A stretch of DNA of 64,000 bases from VRUE01 sp963715455 (lineage in GTDB: Bacteria > Actinomycetota > Thermoleophilia > Solirubrobacterales > 70-9). The stretch lies in assembly GCA_963715455.1 (NCBI GenBank), contig OY970245.1:2108001-2172000 (forward strand), written 5' to 3'. Positions 56,705 through 63,284 of this stretch are shown one piece after another. The notes below the pieces were generated by a model. That model saw only the letters and a program-made list of their open reading frames with translations, did not search any database and had not been told where the DNA came from. The translations under genes and the position numbers were made by a program. The number at the start of each line of letters is the position of its first letter. The stretch's first letter is position 1.

Positions 56705-57370
56705 TCAGGACGGCGCCGGAACCGCCACGGCGATCGCCGTGCAGAGGGTTCCCCCCGCAACTGTCCAACGCCCGGAAAACCCGGTCAACTCGGCCCCGCC
56801 CAGAGTTGGGCCGGGCACCAGCAGGTGGGCCAGGAAGGTGCACCCGCCGGGGTCGAGCTCAAGGCTGGCGTCTTCGAATCCCAGCCAACGGCCAGCGAGC
56901 GGGAACCAGGCCTTGTAGACCGACTCCTTGGCGCTGAAGAGCAGCCGGTCCCAGTTGACACCCGGCTGCTCGCGGGCGAGGGCAGCCAGGTGCTTGCGCT
57001 CCTCGGGCAGGGCGATGTCGGCGAGCAGCCCGGCGGGCAACGGCGCGTCGAGCTCTGCGTCGATGCCGATCGAGGCGAGGTCCTCAGCGCGCGCCGTGGC
57101 GCAACCCCTGTAGCCCTCGCAGTGGGTGATGCTGCCGACGACACCCTCTGGCCACTGCGGCTCGCCCTTCTCCCCGCTGAGGACCGGCCCCGGCTCGAGG
57201 CCCAGCTTTGCCAGCGCCCGGTGAGCGCAGGCCCTACCGCTGGCGAACTCGCGGCGCCGCTTCTCCACAGCCCGCGCCACGAGCTCGGCCTCCGCGGGGA
57301 AGAGCGCATCGTCGAGCTCGGCGCGCGTCTCGGCGATCGCGACGCCCTCCGGCAGCAACCGCTCAAGCAT
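56705..57370 (-). CDS. pptT: 4'-phosphopantetheinyl transferase (Sfp/PptT type)
   Basis: 221 aa from ATG 57370 (MLERLLPEGVAIAET). It transfers the 4'-phosphopantetheine arm of CoA to the conserved ACP serine. Family motifs are visible: GSITHCEGY, IGIDAELDAPL with the Mg-binding acidic pair, and the FSAKESVYKAW signature. Length fits the single-domain actinobacterial PptT/EntD group. A longer in-frame start at 57415 would add 15 residues inside the preceding gene and is less likely, because ATG 57370 overlaps the upstream stop (ATGCTTGA), a usual coupling arrangement. It sits between the phosphoesterase gene and the PKS genes, so its obvious clients are the seven ACPs of PKS 1 and at least three in PKS 2. 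Service to fatty-acid or other carriers cannot be excluded. Confidence 0.93.
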   Translation of the reverse strand: MLERLLPEGVAIAETRAELDDALFPAEAELVARAVEKRRREFASGRACAHRALAKLGLEPGPVLSGEKGEPQWPEGVVGSITHCEGYRGCATARAEDLASIGIDAELDAPLPAGLLADIALPEERKHLAALAREQPGVNWDRLLFSAKESVYKAWFPLAGRWLGFEDASLELDPGGCTFLAHLLVPGPTLGGAELTGFSGRWTVAGGTLCTAIAVAVPAPS

Positions 57371-58211
57371 GGGCGACTTCCGGCAGGATGCGGCGCGGCG
57401 CCCGCGCTCCCCCACCCCAGCCGCGGCGCTCGCGCGGGTAGCCCAGCGAGACCTCCTCGAAGCGCACGCCGTCGTGCCAGGTCGTGCGCGGGATGTGCAG
57501 GTGACCGTAGACGACCGCCATGGCCCGGAAGCGGCGGTGCCAGTCGGCGGTGCGCACCGTGCCGCACCACTGGGCGAACTCGGGATGACGCAGGACGCGG
57601 GTCGGCTCGACGATCAGCGGGAAGTGGTTGACCAGCACCGCCGGCAGGACGGGCTCGACCTCGGCCAGACGCCGTTCCGTCGCGCGCACCCGCGCCTCAC
57701 ACCAGGCCGCGCGACTTGGATACGGGTCGGGGTGTAAGAGGAACTCGTCGACGCAGACCACGCCGGCGTCGTAGGCGCGCCTCAGCGCCTCCTCCGGTGT
57801 CGTGCCGACGTTGGCGCCAAAGCTGTAGTCGTAGAGCAGGAAGAGCGGCACGACCCGCGCCGGGCCACCAGGCCCATCCCAGATCGGGTAGGGGTCCTCG
57901 GGCGTGAGGACTCCCAGCCGGCGGCAGATCTCCACCAGGTGGCGGTAGCGCCGCTCGCCGCGCAGCTCCGACGGGTCATCGTCTTGACTGAGCAGCTCGT
58001 GGTTGCCGGGAACCCAGATCACCGACGCAAAGCGTTCGCGCAACGCGCCCAAGGTCCACTCGACGTCCTCGGGACGATCGGCGACATCGCCACAGACGAT
58101 TAGCCAGTCGGCCGCCGTCTGCGGCTCGATGCCTTCGACCAACTCGCGGTTCTCGGGGTGCTCCACGTGCAAGTCGCCGATCGCGAGCAGCGCCCCCTTG
58201 CTCACCGCCAT
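57363..58211 (-). CDS. pptH: Calcineurin-like metallophosphoesterase, PptH-like (candidate phosphopantetheinyl hydrolase)
   Basis: 282 aa. The five metal-binding blocks of the superfamily are visible in order: IGDLH near residue 12, CGDVAD near 40, PGNHE near 70, VNHFPL, and YGHLH near the C-terminus. In Mycobacterium tuberculosis the gene just before pptT (Rv2795c, PptH) encodes a metallophosphoesterase that removes phosphopantetheine from carrier proteins. Here the same order and an 8-nt stop/start overlap with pptT are seen, so the same role is inferred from context plus fold. Its ATG overlaps the accD stop by 10 nt (ATGGCGGTGA). A different phosphoester substrate remains possible. Confidence 0.8.
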   Translation of the reverse strand: MAVSKGALLAIGDLHVEHPENRELVEGIEPQTAADWLIVCGDVADRPEDVEWTLGALRERFASVIWVPGNHELLSQDDDPSELRGERRYRHLVEICRRLGVLTPEDPYPIWDGPGGPARVVPLFLLYDYSFGANVGTTPEEALRRAYDAGVVCVDEFLLHPDPYPSRAAWCEARVRATERRLAEVEPVLPAVLVNHFPLIVEPTRVLRHPEFAQWCGTVRTADWHRRFRAMAVVYGHLHIPRTTWHDGVRFEEVSLGYPRERRGWGGGARAPRRILPEVAHA

Positions 58212-59668
58212 CCGTCGGGCGGGGCCGCCCTGCCGCGGCCCTCGAGGCTGCTCAGAGCCCAGACCAGGCGCTCGCGCGTCTGCCAGGGCTCGATCACCTC
58301 ATCGACAAAGCCACCGGCCGCCGCGGCGGCCGCGCCAAGGTGCTGATCGGCATAGGCGTTCGCCAGCGCCTGCCGCTCGCCGACCGGGTCGGTCGCCGCC
58401 TGCAGCTCGCTGCGGTGGATGATGCCGGTCGCCGCATGAGCACCCATCACGCCGATCTCGGCCCCCGGCCAGGCGAAGACCAGGTCGGCACCGAGATCCT
58501 TGGAGTTCATCGTGATGAAGGCCCCACCGTAGGCCTTGCGCAGGATCACGGTCACGCGCGGCACCGTCGCCGCGGCAAAGGCGCGCAGCAACTCGGCGCC
58601 GAAGCGGATCACGCCGGCCCGCTCCTGGCGCAGACCGGGCATGAAACCCGGCGTGTCGACGAGCACCACCAGGGGCAGGCCAAAGGCGTTGCAGGTCTCG
58701 ACGAAGCGGGCGCCCTTCTGGGCGGACTCGAAGTCGAGCACACCGCCCAGGTAGCGCGGCTGGTTGGCGATCACACCCACCGGCCGGCCCTCGCAACGGG
58801 CTAGGCCGGTGAGGATGCTGCGCGCCCAGCGCGGTCCCAACTCGAGCAGCGAGCCGCCATCAACGATTCCCTCGATCACCGTGCGCACGTCGTAGACGGC
58901 GCGCGGGGAGGCGGGCAGGTTGGCGCCCGGGTCGGATAGTACTGGCTGGCTGGCCAGCTCTTGTGGCGTTCCCTCGCCTGCGGCCTGAGGTAGGTAGCCG
59001 AGCAAACGACGTGCGACCGCCGCTGCATGGGCATCGTCAGCGGCGACCAGGTCACAGACACCGTTGCGCTCGTGCACGCGGTGCCCGCCGAGCTGCTCGG
59101 GACCGACCTCCTCCCCGGCGACCTCGCGCACCACCTGCGGGCCGGTGAGGAACATCGTCGCCCGCCGGGTCATGACAACGAAGTCGGTCAGCGACGGCGA
59201 GTAGCAGGCGCCTCCCGCTGCCAGCCCACCGACGATCGAGATCTGCGGAACAACGCCGGAGAGAGCCACGCTACGGCGAAAGATGCGACCGTAGCCGGCC
59301 AGCGCCGCGGTGCCCTCATGCAGCCGCGCCCCCGCCGACTCGACGAAACCGACGATCGGCATCCGCGAGCGTGCCGCGAGCTGCATCACCCGGCCGATCG
59401 AGTCGCCGTGGGCAGCACCGAGCGAGCCGCCCAGCACGCTCGCGTCCTGGGCGTAGCAGGCCACCGGGCGCCCGTCAATCCGGCCGAGGCCGGCGATAAC
59501 GCCGTCGCCACGCACGGCGCGGGCAGCAAGGCGCGAGGAGAGGGCGGCTGAGCGGATCGCGCGAAAGGAACCGGCGTCGCAGAGCAGCTCGAGGCGCTGT
59601 CGCGGAGTCACCCGAGCGCGATCGGCGACGGCTTGTGAATCTCCCGCGACCGCGGCTGGGCTGGCCAA
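58202..59668 (-). CDS. accD: Acyl-CoA carboxylase carboxyltransferase (beta) subunit
   Basis: 488 aa of the biotin-dependent carboxyltransferase family (AccD/PccB). Two crotonase-like halves are visible: GFVESAGARLHEG and GGLAAGGACYSPSLTDF in the N-half, DTPGFMPGLRQE and RKAYGGAFITMNSKDLGAD with AWPGAEIGVMGA in the C-half. It moves CO2 from carboxybiotin to acetyl- or propionyl-CoA, giving the PKS extender units. The residue matching Asp422 of Streptomyces PccB is Ile385, the state linked to acetyl-CoA use. The start is TTG 59668, 3 nt after the upstream stop and in the same frame; no other good start is seen nearby. No biotin carboxylase/BCCP subunit is in the window, so it must borrow one encoded elsewhere. 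Confidence 0.92.
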   Translation of the reverse strand: MASPAAVAGDSQAVADRARVTPRQRLELLCDAGSFRAIRSAALSSRLAARAVRGDGVIAGLGRIDGRPVACYAQDASVLGGSLGAAHGDSIGRVMQLAARSRMPIVGFVESAGARLHEGTAALAGYGRIFRRSVALSGVVPQISIVGGLAAGGACYSPSLTDFVVMTRRATMFLTGPQVVREVAGEEVGPEQLGGHRVHERNGVCDLVAADDAHAAAVARRLLGYLPQAAGEGTPQELASQPVLSDPGANLPASPRAVYDVRTVIEGIVDGGSLLELGPRWARSILTGLARCEGRPVGVIANQPRYLGGVLDFESAQKGARFVETCNAFGLPLVVLVDTPGFMPGLRQERAGVIRFGAELLRAFAAATVPRVTVILRKAYGGAFITMNSKDLGADLVFAWPGAEIGVMGAHAATGIIHRSELQAATDPVGERQALANAYADQHLGAAAAAAGGFVDEVIEPWQTRERLVWALSSLEGRGRAAPPDGWR

Positions 59669-59671
59669 GGC

Positions 59672-60232
59672 CTAGTCCGCCGAGGTGTGCAGCTCGTGGC
59701 CGCAGTGGGGACAGACGAGGACCTCAGCCCTGGCCTGCGTGGCGCCGGTGTCGCCCTGCTTGGCGCCTCCGGCCCGAGTGGTCCGCAGCTCAAGCCTCAG
59801 ATCAGCCACCGAGAGTCGCTCGCGCAGCGCCCGATCTAGCCACTGGGCTTGCTCGCCGGGCTCCAGCGGGGCGAGCAGCACGTGGTGGCTCCAGGTCAAT
59901 TTGTCACTACGTAGTGACAAATCGAAGCGCGAAGCGACCCAGGCCATGTTGCGCAAGCTGGCAACGTCGTAGCCGGTAACCCGCGCCGCCTCGGCGTAGC
60001 GCTCGCCCCAACGGGCGGTGCCGTAACGGATCCAGTCGCCGATCCACCACTGGCTGCAGCGCCCGATCGCGCCGAGCCGCCGGCCGGTGGCTAGCCACTC
60101 GGACTGACCGAGATCGCCCTGTGGCTGCCAAGCCACCTTCGAGACCGCACTCGGCGAGCGCCGGGCAGTGGTTCGCGGGGGAAGGGGGGTTGTTTGTACG
60201 GCCACTGGAGACCCTGACATAGCGAGATTCAC
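59672..60232 (-). CDS. LmbU-like antibiotic-cluster regulator
   Basis: 186 aa from GTG 60232 (ATG 60220 also possible; neither has a clear Shine-Dalgarno). The core about residues 48-150 (WWIGDWIRYGTARWGERYAEA, LRNMAWVASRFDLS, LTWSHHVLLAPLEPGEQAQWL, LRLELR) resembles the LmbU/NovE family of transcription factors found in lincomycin and aminocoumarin clusters. The N-terminus is low complexity and basic. The C-terminus ends in a CPHCGHEL half zinc-ribbon. It stands first in the packed accD-pptH-pptT-PKS set, as expected for a pathway-specific activator. A perfect 24-bp palindrome lies inside its coding sequence. The family call is from recognised motifs; the target genes are inference. Confidence 0.7.
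   Translation of the reverse strand: MNLAMSGSPVAVQTTPLPPRTTARRSPSAVSKVAWQPQGDLGQSEWLATGRRLGAIGRCSQWWIGDWIRYGTARWGERYAEAARVTGYDVASLRNMAWVASRFDLSLRSDKLTWSHHVLLAPLEPGEQAQWLDRALRERLSVADLRLELRTTRAGGAKQGDTGATQARAEVLVCPHCGHELHTSAD
59899..59922. promoter_or_regulatory. Perfect 24-bp palindrome inside the LmbU-like gene
   Basis: Half-site ATTTGTCACTAC followed directly by its reverse complement. It codes for part of the DLSLRSDKL segment. A palindrome this long and A/T-richer than its surroundings is unlikely by chance in coding DNA of this GC content. It may be an operator within the gene or a recognition site; function unknown. Confidence 0.6.
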
Positions 60233-60401
60233 CGAGCTATCACTGGACGAAGCGCCGCCGACGGGGACGGAAAGCCCTTTTCCGCGTCCCCCAAAACGCG
60301 ACCAGCCATGTGTACCACCGCCTCTGCGGGCCAGCTACACCAATATGGTGCGCCGTCGAGGGCCAGCGCGCCACTGTGTCGCATTGCGGGCGAAAACGGC
60401 T
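60233..60401. other. 169-bp gap between the PucR and LmbU-like genes
   Basis: Likely place of the promoter for the LmbU-accD-pptH-pptT-PKS set. It holds a CACCA-ATA-TGGTG inverted repeat (60338-60350) and the stem-loop at 60263-60291. No good -35/-10 pair is visible. Confidence 0.4.
60263..60291. other. Stem-loop upstream of the LmbU-like gene
   Basis: GGGGAC plus GGAAA pairs with TTTCC plus GTCCCC around a GCCCT loop, with a 2-nt bulge: 11 base pairs. It lies 31 nt before GTG 60232. There is no U-run, so it is not a classical terminator. It may be an mRNA leader structure or the end of the pucR transcript. Confidence 0.4.
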
Positions 60402-61622
60402 TTATCGCTGCACGGCAACGCGAGGGCCAGGCGACGCATCCAGCTCCTCGAGGCGAAGCGCAACCGCCAACTCGGCGTGACAGGTGTGCAGCAGGCGTCC
60501 GAGCGCCTCCTCCACCTTGCGCAGCCGGCGCTGCACGGTGTGTCGGTCGACTTCCAGGGCCGCCGCCGCAGTGGCCGCATTGAAGCCCGCCGCAAAATAG
60601 GCACGCAGCGTCCCGTGCAGCACCTGTTCGGAATCACCGTGCTCATCGAGGGGTACCAGGTAGGTCTGGCGCAAGGACCTGGCCAGCGTTTCGTCCCGCA
60701 AAACCGCGGCGAGCAGCACGACCTCGCTTGCTCGAGTGAGCGGCTGCGGGTGGCGGATCATCACCAGGCGGGCCGCCTGCGCCTCCTGGTGAGTGAGGCG
60801 CCACCCCTCGACGCCACGCCGGGGCTCTCCGACCGCCAGAGAGACGTCGCCGAGTACACCGGCCGAGACGTAGCGACCGACGTCGGCGACGGCCAGCTCC
60901 TCCTGACCACCAAGCCATGCCCAAGCGAGGTCGTCTCCGCGCACGACGACCAGCACCGGCCGGCTCAGTCCAGCGGCCAGGGTGCGTGCTGCCACATCGG
61001 GGCGCGCTCCGGTGACGATCAAGCCCAGGTGCCATCCCTCCAGCTCGTAGCCAAGTTCGGCTGCGTCCAGCGGCGAGTCGCCGGTCAACAGGCGCTGCAC
61101 GCGTTCAGCCATGCGCTGGGAGGGTGAGCGCCGCATCAGCTCGAGCTCGCTCATGTACTCGGCCGCCACAGCGGCCATTACGCGATCGACCTGCGGGCCC
61201 TGTGCGCGCAACACCTGGCGCAGGGCGGCGTTGGAGAAGCCGCTGGCCTCCTCCATGATGAACTCAGCCAACAGCCTGTCACCGGCCGCATAGCGACGCA
61301 GGACAGTGTCGAGGCCCACCCCACTGCGCGCCGCGCGCCGCGCCTGCGTGGCGACCAGGGAGGGCACCGGCTCAGACCAGTCCTCGCCCTGCTCGACGCT
61401 GACTAGGGCGTAGCTGACCAGCTCGGCAACCGTCGCGCGTAAGCCAGCCCTGTACTCGGCGTCCTCGCTTTCCGCCGGCGCCGTGAGGGCCTGGACGCGA
61501 CTAAAGACTGCATCTTCGATCTCAGCCGAGCGCGCTCGCAGGCGCTCAACCAACTCTGCCCTGACCTCCTGGATCGAGCTGACGTGGCGAGTGCCTGCCC
61601 GGTTCACGGCCCTGCTTCCCAC
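60402..61622 (-). CDS. PucR-family transcriptional regulator
   Basis: 406 aa. A long helical N-terminal sensory region (about 20-180) precedes a degenerate GGDEF-like middle domain. The C-terminal helix-turn-helix is typical of PucR/CdaR proteins (TLRAYFAAGFNAATAAAAL, then VDRHTVQRRLRKVEEALGR). GTG 61622 is chosen because AAAGGGG lies 8 nt upstream and a TTGACA promoter stands just before it; GTG 61607 is a weaker alternative. Such regulators often respond to a small metabolite and act on neighbouring genes. The next downstream gene, 169 bp away, is the LmbU-like regulator, so it may sit at the top of control of the PKS operon. That link is inference. Confidence 0.88.
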   Translation of the reverse strand: MGSRAVNRAGTRHVSSIQEVRAELVERLRARSAEIEDAVFSRVQALTAPAESEDAEYRAGLRATVAELVSYALVSVEQGEDWSEPVPSLVATQARRAARSGVGLDTVLRRYAAGDRLLAEFIMEEASGFSNAALRQVLRAQGPQVDRVMAAVAAEYMSELELMRRSPSQRMAERVQRLLTGDSPLDAAELGYELEGWHLGLIVTGARPDVAARTLAAGLSRPVLVVVRGDDLAWAWLGGQEELAVADVGRYVSAGVLGDVSLAVGEPRRGVEGWRLTHQEAQAARLVMIRHPQPLTRASEVVLLAAVLRDETLARSLRQTYLVPLDEHGDSEQVLHGTLRAYFAAGFNAATAAAALEVDRHTVQRRLRKVEEALGRLLHTCHAELAVALRLEELDASPGPRVAVQR

Positions 61623-61630
61623 CGCATTGG

Positions 61631-61637
61631 CCCCTTT
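61631..61637 (-). promoter_or_regulatory. Ribosome binding site of the pucR-family gene
   Basis: AAAGGGG on the minus strand, 8 nt before GTG 61622. It decides this start over the downstream GTG. Confidence 0.6.
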
Positions 61638-61641
61638 CTCC

Positions 61642-61678
61642 CATACACAAGCTAGTACTCAAGCTTGAGAGGTGTCAA
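61642..61678 (-). promoter_or_regulatory. Promoter of the pucR-family gene
   Basis: On the minus strand there is a perfect TTGACA (-35, 61673-61678), an 18-nt spacer and TAGCTT (-10, 61649-61654), with a start of transcription expected near 61642, about 20 nt before GTG 61622. The palindrome CTCAAGCTTGAG fills most of the spacer. Confidence 0.6.
61658..61669. promoter_or_regulatory. 12-bp palindrome CTCAAGCTTGAG in the pucR promoter spacer
   Basis: Perfect 12-bp palindrome between the -35 and -10 boxes. Its position is ideal for a repressor or for autoregulation. The binding protein is unknown; PucR itself or the divergent TetR protein are candidates, although it does not resemble the TGTACAG repeat at tetR. 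Confidence 0.5.
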
Positions 61679-61721
61679 CTGAGCAGCTGTTAAGCGCGTA
61701 GGGCGAATTAGATTGAACATG

Positions 61722-61739
61722 TGTACAGTGAGCTGTACA
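61722..61739. promoter_or_regulatory. TetR-type operator TGTACAG-TGAG-CTGTACA
   Basis: Perfect 7-bp inverted repeat with a 4-nt spacer, lying over the start of the TetR gene and just after a TAGATT -10-like box (61709-61714). The -35 region is weak. Size and position fit binding by a TetR dimer that shuts off its own gene. Confidence 0.65.
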
Positions 61740-62323
61740 TGCGTTCAACGACGAGCAAGAGTTCGATCATCGACGCCGCCCTGCGGCTCTTCGGCGAGCG
61801 CGGCATCGGCGCCACCTCACTGCGCGACGTGGCCCGTGCCGCGAGTGTCTCGCCCGCCCTTGTCGTCCACCATTTCGGCGGCAAGCAAGGCCTGATCGCC
61901 GCCACCGACGAGGCGGCGCTGCTGGCGTTCGGCGAGGCTTACATCGCCGCCAGCTCCGGCGAGGGCGACGACGATGTCCTGCGTCAGCGCACCGAGCGGA
62001 CCGTCGGGGTGATGCGAGCACAACCGGAAGTCTGCGCCTATCTGGGGCGCGCCCTGGTCGAGCTGACGCCCAACAGCAGCGGCCTGCTGCGCATGATGCT
62101 CGCCGGCGGGCAGGCCGAGATCGACGCGCTCGCCGAGCAGGGGGCACTGCGTACCGATGCCGATCGCCCCTTGGCAACCCTGCAGCACTTCTTCCTGATC
62201 TGGGCGCCGCTCAGCTTCACGCCGATCCTCGAGCGGGTCCTCGGTGGTCCGCTCGAGGGGGAGAATCTGGAGCGCTGGGCACAGGCCAACGTCGAGTTGC
62301 TCGGCCGGGGCCTCTACCGGTGA
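61739..62323 (+). CDS. TetR-family transcriptional regulator
   Basis: 194 aa from ATG 61739. An N-terminal TetR helix-turn-helix is plain: IIDAALRLFGERGIGATSLRDVARAA, SPALVVHHFGGKQGL. The helical C-terminal ligand domain is about 130 residues and divergent. An in-frame GTG at 61721 would add six residues; it falls about where transcription would begin from the TAGATT box, so a leaderless start is possible. A perfect TGTACAG-TGAG-CTGTACA inverted repeat overlaps the start, which fits autorepression. The gene is divergent from pucR with about 100 bp between them, and its stop overlaps the start of the SRPBCC gene (GTGA). Whether it controls the PKS operon or only its own unit is unknown. Confidence 0.92.
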   Translation: MRSTTSKSSIIDAALRLFGERGIGATSLRDVARAASVSPALVVHHFGGKQGLIAATDEAALLAFGEAYIAASSGEGDDDVLRQRTERTVGVMRAQPEVCAYLGRALVELTPNSSGLLRMMLAGGQAEIDALAEQGALRTDADRPLATLQHFFLIWAPLSFTPILERVLGGPLEGENLERWAQANVELLGRGLYR

Positions 62324-62751
62324 GTCGCTGGGAGACGACAAGCAGCTTGGAGACAAGCGTCGCGGCGACGCGCGTCTGGGTCAGCGCCTACGCGAACGCT
62401 GACGCCTGGCCAGACTGGAACGCGGAGATCAGGCGCGCCACGCTCGACGGACCATTGGCGCTCGGCGCCAAGGCGCGGATCGTCTTCCGCAGCGGCCTAC
62501 GCCTGCGCTTCGCGGTGGTCGAGTTCGAGGAGGGCCGTCTCTTTACCGACGAGGCACGGTTGCCCGGCGCGCGCATCGGACACCGACACGCAATCGAGCC
62601 GGGCCCCGACGGCGCGCGGCTGGTCAACACGATCTACATCGAGGGTCCGCTGGCGCCGCTTTGGCGGCGCATTCTCGGCCCCGCGGCCGAGCGTGCGCTG
62701 CCGGAAGCCCAGCGCGCGATCGCCACGTTGGCGGCCCGCGCAGGGCACTAA
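62320..62751 (+). CDS. SRPBCC-fold (START/polyketide cyclase-like) small protein
   Basis: 143 aa from GTG 62320, overlapping the TetR stop by 4 nt, so almost certainly translated with it. Features of the fold: an early helix after a beta strand (VWVSAYANADAWPDWNAEIRRATLDGP), the middle antiparallel strands (GAKARIVFRSGLRLRFAVVEFEEG) and a long C-terminal helix after EGPLAPLWRRILG. Members bind hydrophobic ligands in a deep cavity. Some are polyketide aromatases/cyclases, but many have no known function. Coupling to a TetR regulator and nearness to the PKS make a lipid-like ligand plausible, no more. Confidence 0.75.
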   Translation: MSRWETTSSLETSVAATRVWVSAYANADAWPDWNAEIRRATLDGPLALGAKARIVFRSGLRLRFAVVEFEEGRLFTDEARLPGARIGHRHAIEPGPDGARLVNTIYIEGPLAPLWRRILGPAAERALPEAQRAIATLAARAGH

Positions 62752-62762
62752 TCTGCGCGGCG

Positions 62763-63284
62763 ATGAGCATCATCGACGACCTGGTCGCCAACAACGACGG
62801 CTTTGCGACGACCCGTCCACGCGAGCACCTGCCGGTGCAGCCCAGCCGTCGGCTGGCGATCGTCACCTGCATGGACTCGCGCCTCGACGTCTTTGCCGCG
62901 CTGGGCCTCGGCGATGGCGAGGCGCACGTCCTGCGCAATGCAGGCGGGGTGATCACCGACGACGTGATCCGCTCGCTGGCCATCTCACAGCGCAAGCTGG
63001 GAACCCGCGAGGTGATGCTCATTCATCACAGCGACTGCGGCATGCAGAAGATCAGCGACGACGGCTTCCGGGCCGAGCTGCAGGAGCAGACCGGCGTCGC
63101 CCCTGCTTTCGCGATCGAGTCCTTTACCGACATCGAGGCCGACGTGCGTCAATCGATCCTGCGCGTGCGCCGCTCGCCTTTCCTGCCTCACCGCGACCAG
63201 GTGCGGGGCTTCGTCTACGACGTAGACAGTCACCGCCTGGGCGAGGTCGAAGCGGGCGCTACCTCGTCGCCTGGCGAGCCCTAG
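62763..63284 (+). CDS. Beta-class carbonic anhydrase
   Basis: 173 aa from ATG 62763 (MSIIDDLVANNDGF). It interconverts CO2 and bicarbonate with zinc. The zinc and catalytic set is visible: CMDSRLD with the Cys and the Asp-Arg dyad, NAGG, and HHSDCGM with the His and second Cys. Length matches the short beta-CA group seen in actinobacteria. It lies 11 nt after the SRPBCC gene on the same strand, so it may be the last gene of the tetR unit. A further upstream in-frame start would run through the SRPBCC gene and is rejected. It could supply bicarbonate for the acyl-CoA carboxylase reaction, but nothing in the sequence proves a link. Its stop shares CTAG with the convergent gene. Confidence 0.9.
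   Translation: MSIIDDLVANNDGFATTRPREHLPVQPSRRLAIVTCMDSRLDVFAALGLGDGEAHVLRNAGGVITDDVIRSLAISQRKLGTREVMLIHHSDCGMQKISDDGFRAELQEQTGVAPAFAIESFTDIEADVRQSILRVRRSPFLPHRDQVRGFVYDVDSHRLGEVEAGATSSPGEP

Noticed and set aside
57371..57415. Longer N-terminus for the phosphopantetheinyl transferase
   Set aside because: The 15 extra residues (Arg-rich) do not fit the family, and the ATG at 57370 overlaps the upstream stop in a normal coupling.
62661..62762. Upstream start for the carbonic anhydrase
   Set aside because: It would run through the end of the SRPBCC gene; family N-termini begin at MSIIDDLV.
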